A DNA stretch of 64,000 nt from Mikania micrantha (taxonomy: Eukaryota > Streptophyta > Magnoliopsida > Asterales > Asteraceae), in assembly GCA_009363875.1 (NCBI GenBank), contig CM018685.1, positions 59,629,648 to 59,693,647 on the forward strand, written 5' to 3'. The notes under the pieces were generated by a model that was given only the letters and a program-made list of their open reading frames with translations, made no database searches and was not told the DNA's origin. A program made the translations under genes and the position numbers. The first letter of the stretch is position 1. Each line of letters opens with the position of its first letter. This document shows, one piece after another, positions 59,691-64,000 of the stretch.

Positions 59691-59825
59691 TAATAGTAAT
59701 ATTAATAGTAGTACATGTTTTTGTTTGATAACAAGGTGAGAGATAGATGCAGAAGCGAGTGGGCATTGTTCCAAGACCGGCTTGCAAATGCGGATAAAGC
59801 TTACTTTAAGCATCAGATCGGATAG

Positions 59826-59832
59826 GATGTGT

Positions 59833-59872
<40 letters not shown>

Positions 59873-60309
59873 ACTCGTTTCGGCCTTGAAGGCCAATTTA
59901 TTCCACGATGCGGCTTGTGCTTTCTACTGTAGGCTATAGCCAGTCCCATTGTATGATCATAAGAATATCAGTTTTTTTTTTTTTTTTTGTGCATAATCAG
60001 CAAAGTAACTTTGGTTTCCTTTTCTTTCTGTTTGATGTTTTAATGATTGTGCATAATCTTAACTACTTTCAGTTGGACCAGAAAATAACATGATTTCTGA
60101 TGGCCTACTTTCCATTCCACAAACAATGCAATTTTTTTTATCATACTTTTACCCCTTTTATTTCTAGCTATAAAATGAAATAAAATAAAATGCATTTTTC
60201 TCTAAGACGTCATTATTAAATAAAAAAAATTAAAGACAAAACCTAGGCATCCAAGTTGAGTTTGATCTTGATTGTTGCATATCTGTATGACTGTATATGA
60301 TGATGCAAA
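59826..60309. other. 3' flank of the DUF707 gene with a long T run
   Basis: A run of about 34 T at 59837-59870 follows the stop codon by about a dozen bases, with a second T run near 59971-59988. No polyadenylation signal is certain. The T run may be the poly(A) end of a retroposed sequence on the - strand. Confidence 0.5.
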
Positions 60310-61135
60310 TAGGGGGTGTTCCGGTTTTTAGGCGGATTCATAAACCAAACCATTAACAACGGTTTTTGAATAATGAAAATCAAAACCAAACCATTTAAAA
60401 TAAAAACCGAACCGTTATCAACAGTTTGTCTTACAGTTTGGCTTTTGATCTCGTTAAAAATAATATAAAATCAAACCATACCTTTTACTGTTCAAGGCGA
60501 ACTAATTACATCAAGTACAAATGTATTTTCTTTAAATGACGCATAAATCATGAATATAATTTATACACATATATAGACATGTATATATATACACGAATAT
60601 ATGCATATACATAGATATATCTGTGTGTATGCACATACAGTGAGAGTTCCTTTAAAAACCATCATTTTGAAGAAACTAATTACAATTATTACTAATTAAT
60701 TTTTTTTTCATTTTTTTATTTGCTATTATTATAAGATAAGAAATGTACACAAAAAAATTAAAAAAAAATTGTATTTCATGTTATTACATATATGCAACAT
60801 TATGATTTACATATACGTTACTTTGTGATTGACATATCTTTATAAAATTTTTATTTCTCATTATAACATTTTTAACTTTATAATAAAAAATTATGATTTT
60901 TTTTTGGTTTATTGGTAAGTATGAGTTTTTTTGGTTTTCTTTAAAATGAGGAGTTTTCATATGAACTTTCCTCTACACATATATCTATATTTATATACAT
61001 ACATACATACAGTCTGGTCCGGTTTTTTCGACCATGTTTTGATGAAAACTGTAAACCAAACCGTTTACTACGGTTTTGAACTTTTAAAACCAACCGACCA
61101 AATGTTTGGGATAAAGCCAACCGTGAACACCCCTA
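60310..61135. mobile_element. hAT-like non-autonomous element
   Basis: Ends TAGGGGGTGTTC and GAACACCCCTA, flanked by atgcaaa on both sides (60303-60309 and 61136-61142), a 7-bp match; hAT elements usually make 8. Sub-terminal regions are rich in aaaccaaacc and ggttttgaa. No gene inside. A second element (60642-60975) is nested in it. Confidence 0.8.
60642..60975. repeat. MITE nested in the hAT-like element
   Basis: Left end gagagttcctttaaaaacc-tcattttgaag; right end in reverse complement reads gaggaaagttc-tgaaaactcctcattttaaag. Related to 62574-62930. The interior is AT-rich. Confidence 0.6.
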
Positions 61136-61354
61136 ATGCAAATCTATGAAAATAACAAAACCTTAGTGAAAATGCAAACACGGAATGAACCGACTTATTT
61201 GATTCTGCTGTTTTTCTCGACTTGTTTAGTGAAAAATGTGTGTTAAGAAGGTTACATCAACTTCAAAAATCAACTTAAATTATTGGTAAGCATAGGTTGT
61301 TGAGTCCCGACCCAAGCTGTTTGGAGTACCATTCAAGATGCACTCATTCTACCT

Positions 61355-61358
<4 letters not shown>

Positions 61359-61424
<66 letters not shown>
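61359..61424. repeat. (TA)n(TG)n microsatellite
   Basis: About 15 TA units followed by about 17 TG units, ending at the start of a foldback element. Confidence 0.95.
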
Positions 61425-61427
<3 letters not shown>

Positions 61428-61695
61428 GGGTGTGGTTTCTTTGTTAACCCATGTTTATTGCGTTAACCGAATAAATACATTTTATTACTTTGGAGCCCAC
61501 ATTAAAGTAATTTAAAGGTGTAGTTTTTTCTTATTTTTTATTAATGTAAGTAAACAGTACATTAATAATATTAATTAAAGCAAAAAGAAAAAAACCTACA
61601 CCTTTAAATTACTTTAGTGTTGGCTCCAAAGTAATATGATGTAGTTATTCGATTAACGCAATAAACATGGGTCAACATTTGATCCTCTCCCTATA
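61424..61695. repeat. Foldback MITE, second family, copy 1
   Basis: Arms: ttaacccatgtttattgcgttaacc, then tattactttggagcc and taaagtaatttaaaggtgtag on the left. On the right are ctacacctttaaattactttag, ggctccaaagtaata and ttaacgcaataaacatggg. Almost the whole element is one inverted repeat. Confidence 0.85.
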
Positions 61696-61704
61696 TATAT
61701 ATAC

Positions 61705-62177
61705 TATGTTATAAACGCGTGTATTACACGGGTTTAATATAAAATATAAAATTAAAAAAATGTCATTGGATGATAAAAATCTCATTTTTTAAAAACTCCT
61801 AATAATATATTTTATTTAAAAGAAAATTTTTTTTAAGATAACTTGTTCTTTACATAAATTTTGTTTTTTGAAAATAAAATATTTCTTACTTTAAAAATTT
61901 TGATTTTAGAAAATTTCATATTTTATAAAAAAATTTTAAGTGTGCTTTATAATAATAAGATAATAATATATTAGTTATTACTATTATAATTATTTAATAA
62001 GATAAATAATTTATTTAATAAGAGAGAGAATACAATTATTTAATAGGAGAAAGAATTAAGTTAAATGATAATGTATTGACAAGTGGCAATGGTAGTGTTA
62101 GAAGGTGACATGTGTCATTAGTGATATAAAAATGTGACAAGTGGCAAATTTGTTACTCTTTTATTATAGAGTATAGA
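61705..62177 (-). mobile_element. Helitron-like non-autonomous element
   Basis: On the - strand it starts TCTATACTCTATAATAAAAGAG and ends with the hairpin CCCGTGTAATACACGCG and ttataacatag. The hairpin is close to that of the Helitron at 32725-32741, but the last four bases are not the canonical CTAG. The inside has three acaagtggc / acatgtgtc phrases. Confidence 0.5.
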
Positions 62178-62261
62178 TATATGGATTGAATTCTGTGAAA
62201 ATTCAATCTTAGAGAGAAAACCTTAAACCCTATATGAGCCATTGATTTTGAATTTTGAAAA

Positions 62262-62298
62262 TAAACATGGGTTAACAAAGGAACCACACCTTATATAG
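62262..62298 (-). repeat. Inverted copy of the left end of foldback copy 1
   Basis: aaacatgggttaacaaaggaaccacacc is the reverse complement, with one change, of 61430-61457. So 61424-62298 has its own inverted ends and may have moved as one unit. Confidence 0.65.
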
Positions 62299-62557
62299 GG
62301 GAATGATCAATTGTTAACCCTCCTTGTTGCGTTAACCGAATAACTACATCTTATTACTTTGAAGCACACGTTAAAGTATATCTAAAAATGTAGGTTCTTT
62401 CTTCTTTTTTAATTAATGTAAGTGGAGCCTACATTAATTAAAAAATAAGAAAAACATACACTTTTAGATTTACTTTAATGTGGGCTCCAAAGTAATAAGA
62501 TGTATTTATTCGGTTAACGCAATAAGAAAGGGTATTAATTTTTGATCATCTTCATAT
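62293..62557. repeat. Foldback MITE, second family, copy 2
   Basis: Same arms as 61424-61695: gttgcgttaaccgaataactac, tattactttg-agc on the left and gggctccaaagtaata, ttcggttaacgcaataag on the right. Confidence 0.85.
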
Positions 62558-62573
62558 ATATATATATATATAT

Positions 62574-62930
62574 ATGAGAGGGTTCCAATGAAAACATTCA
62601 TTTTGGAGAATACTTAGAAAATTAATCACAATTATTATCATTCAATTTCGTTTTATATTTTGTTTTATTATAAGGTTAGATTTGTTAAAAAAAACAAAAG
62701 AATAAAAAAAATATGTAACCAATTGATTACATAACACTACATATATGAGTTACTTATATGTAACTTTATATGTTACATATACGTAACTTCGTGATTTACA
62801 TATTTTTATTAATTTTTTTTTCATATCATTTATAGGCTAATAATAAAACATCATATTTTTTTAATTGATTGATTAGTAAGAGTTTTCTTAGTTTTCTCTA
62901 AAGTGAGGAGTTTTTTTTAAACCATCCCCT
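62574..62930. repeat. MITE related to 60642-60975
   Basis: Left gagagggttccaatgaaaac-ttcattttggag; right gttttctctaaagtgaggag. It ends in atcccctatatata. Both ends abut (TA)n. Confidence 0.6.
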
Positions 62931-62960
62931 ATATATATATATATATATAAGGTATATATA

Positions 62961-63311
62961 ATTTGAAAACCATCCTTAGTGTGAAAACTATGACAATATG
63001 TAAAAAAATGTTTTTTTTTTAATTTTTTTTTACAGGTTTGTAATATTGTTTGAGACATTTTTATAAAAAAATTAAAGAAACGCCGAGTATATGTTTTAAA
63101 AAAAATATTTTGCAAAACCATATAAACATACGTAATTTCTGGGCGGAACGTTACGTATGGTTTTTTTAAAAATAATTATTCTGCGTTTTTTTTATTTTTT
63201 ATTTTTTATTTTTATAAAAGTGTGACAAATAATATTAGAAACCTGCAAAAATAAAAAATAAAAAAAAAAATTTTTACGTATGGTTTTCATACCAAGGAAT
63301 GGTTTTCATTT
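62961..63311. repeat. Foldback MITE, first family, copy 2
   Basis: atttgaaaacca-ccttagtgtgaaaac at the left; tttacaggtttgtaat; gagacatttttata; the mirror order at the right ends caaggaatggttttcat. Same family as 27183-27596. It ends about 290 bp before the UXT-like start codon, so it lies in the promoter or leader of that gene. Confidence 0.8.
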
Positions 63312-63604
63312 TATTTTTCTCATATATATATTGTTTTGCCGTCAAATCGAAGCAACACATAGAAAAATTACAATTTTAGGTACCAACCGCAGTAGTATAT
63401 GCAGATGGCCGCAGACCCTCCATCTATTTCATATGCATTCAATCCCACTCACATTCCAAGCAATTCCTGTTCCACCTTTGTTTCCTAAATCATCAACTCT
63501 TTTTCAAAGGTCTGATTCTTTGATTGATCATCATGTGTTTGTTGATTTCAGTTGTTAAAAGTTTCAACATTTTTGCAGGTAATTACAGTAAACTGCGAAA
63601 AGAA
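63312..63604 (+). promoter_or_regulatory. Promoter/leader region of the UXT-like gene
   Basis: Between the MITE and the start codon. A T-rich tract with TTTTTGCAG at 63578 is a likely 3' splice site, so an intron probably splits the leader, with the first exon somewhere in about 63380-63510. The exact transcription start is not visible. Confidence 0.45.
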
Positions 63605-63997
63605 ATGGGAGAATTGCCAGGGTATCAGTTGGGAGTTATTGGTGCATTGTTTCTATCAGTTGCATCATCAGTATCCATTGTTATCTGCAACAAAGCCTTG
63701 ATGACCAATCTTGGTTTTCCTTTTGGTATACATCTTCCACAAAACTTGAAATGATGTTGTTACTCGTCCTTAATTCTCTTTAAGTAAAGCTAAATTATAT
63801 ATCTCTTTGAAGCTACAACATTGACCAGCTGGCATCTGATGGTAACATACTGCACCCTTCATGTGGCGCATCGGTTGAATTTCTTTGAGAACAAACGAAT
63901 TGATATGAAGACGGTGATCTTGTTTGGTATCCTAAATGGGGTCTCCATTGGTTTTCTTAACTTGAGCCTTGGCTTCAACTCCATTGGCTTTTATCAG
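63605..63997 (+). CDS. UXT-like nucleotide-sugar transporter, first two coding exons (cut by window end)
   Basis: Exon 1 63605-63725 and exon 2 63813-63997, joined in frame (phase 1). The 102 residues start MGELPGYQLGVIGALFLSV, followed by SVSIVICNKALMTNLGFPF, ATTLTSWHLMVTYCTLH, RIDMKTVILFGILNGVSIG and FLNLSLGFNSIGFYQ. These are the first transmembrane helices of the plant UDP-xylose transporter (UXT) branch of the triose-phosphate/nucleotide-sugar translocator family, which carry UDP-xylose into the Golgi/ER lumen for wall polysaccharide synthesis. The exon ends at 63997 before GT. The rest lies outside. The match is by pattern; other close members (KT/KV/A-type) cannot be fully excluded. 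Confidence 0.85.
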
Positions 63998-64000
63998 GTT

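Larger units (their letters stand above)
51764..59825 (+). pseudogene. DUF707 family gene, sixth coding exon split by a retrotransposon
   Basis: Exons: 51764-51768, 51950-52061, 52140-52262, 52685-52789, 52873-52956, 53033-53092 + 57963-58018 (one exon, split), 58115-58216, 58307-58423, 58515-58571, 58973-59039, 59117-59170, 59249-59323, 59417-59452, 59736-59825. Without the insertion they encode 380 residues, the usual family length. Residues about 14-35 form one membrane anchor (LIVTTIMGIVVGYFIGVSF); then IYVPTNPRGAESLPPGIVV, LRRLWGEPSEDLKKKPKYLVTF, FHYDGLVTEWD, FIWDEDLGVEHFN, EISQPGLEPNNGLTW, CSDPHLPPCA, MAPVFSRAAWRCVWHMIQ and KIGVVDSQWIIHQ. DUF707 proteins resemble Golgi glycosyltransferases; function is not established. 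The insertion brings an in-frame TGA right after the codon at 53090-53092, leaving 181 codons. Exon 8 needs a weak donor (AG/GTTATA) to keep frame. Confidence 0.88.

Overview
This window is nuclear DNA of a flowering plant: AT-rich, with spliced host genes carrying GT-AG introns, and most of the sequence made of transposable elements. Plant-specific gene families are present (MIP1-type leucine zipper + DUF547, DUF707, a UXT-like nucleotide-sugar transporter), together with Athila, Tekay and Reina type Ty3/gypsy elements. The style of the repeats suggests a eudicot, perhaps Asteraceae, but that last step is a guess.

Left half (1-27 kb): nested retrotransposons. The 3' end of one LTR (1-608) interrupts an Athila-like element on the + strand (609 to about 22,600). 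A complete but decayed Tekay-like chromovirus on the - strand (4871-16600) is inserted in that Athila element between its pol and its third ORF. It has 2.97-kb LTRs and a 5-bp target duplication, cacga. Athila resumes with a probable spliced leader, an ATHILA ORF-1-like gene (18064-19353) and its 3' LTR. Next come a truncated Tekay-like gag-pol on the - strand (about 22,590-24,745) and a decayed Helitron helicase end (about 25,365-26,265).

Middle (27-47 kb): foldback MITEs and SINEs around a real host gene on the - strand (30508-41717, ten coding exons, 577 codons, MIP1-zipper/DUF547 protein). Its introns hold a complete gag-only copia-type element (TR-GAG, 32964-36269), a small Helitron, two copies of one hAT-like MITE, a pair of inverted SINEs and a Harbinger-like MITE. 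Upstream lie a CACTA-like remnant, a 149-bp tandem duplication and a fossil RT.

Right part (47-64 kb): a 2.8-kb solo LTR, then a DUF707 gene on the + strand (51764-59825, fourteen exons, 380 codons). Its sixth coding exon is split by a very young Reina-type retrotransposon (53093-57957; target duplication gggat; two substitutions and one 9-bp indel between its LTRs). A hAT-like element and a dense MITE cluster follow. The window ends in the first two coding exons of a UXT-like (UDP-xylose transporter family) gene.

The most unusual signal is a set of small hairpins whose arms differ but whose three-base loop is nearly always GTA or ATA in the sense of the element. They occur at similar places in the LTRs of unrelated elements (Athila 3' LTR, Tekay LTRs, the solo LTR). 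A related hairpin array with loop GGGTA is in the LTR at the left edge. The Tekay gag also contains what looks like a true 79-nt spliceosomal intron.
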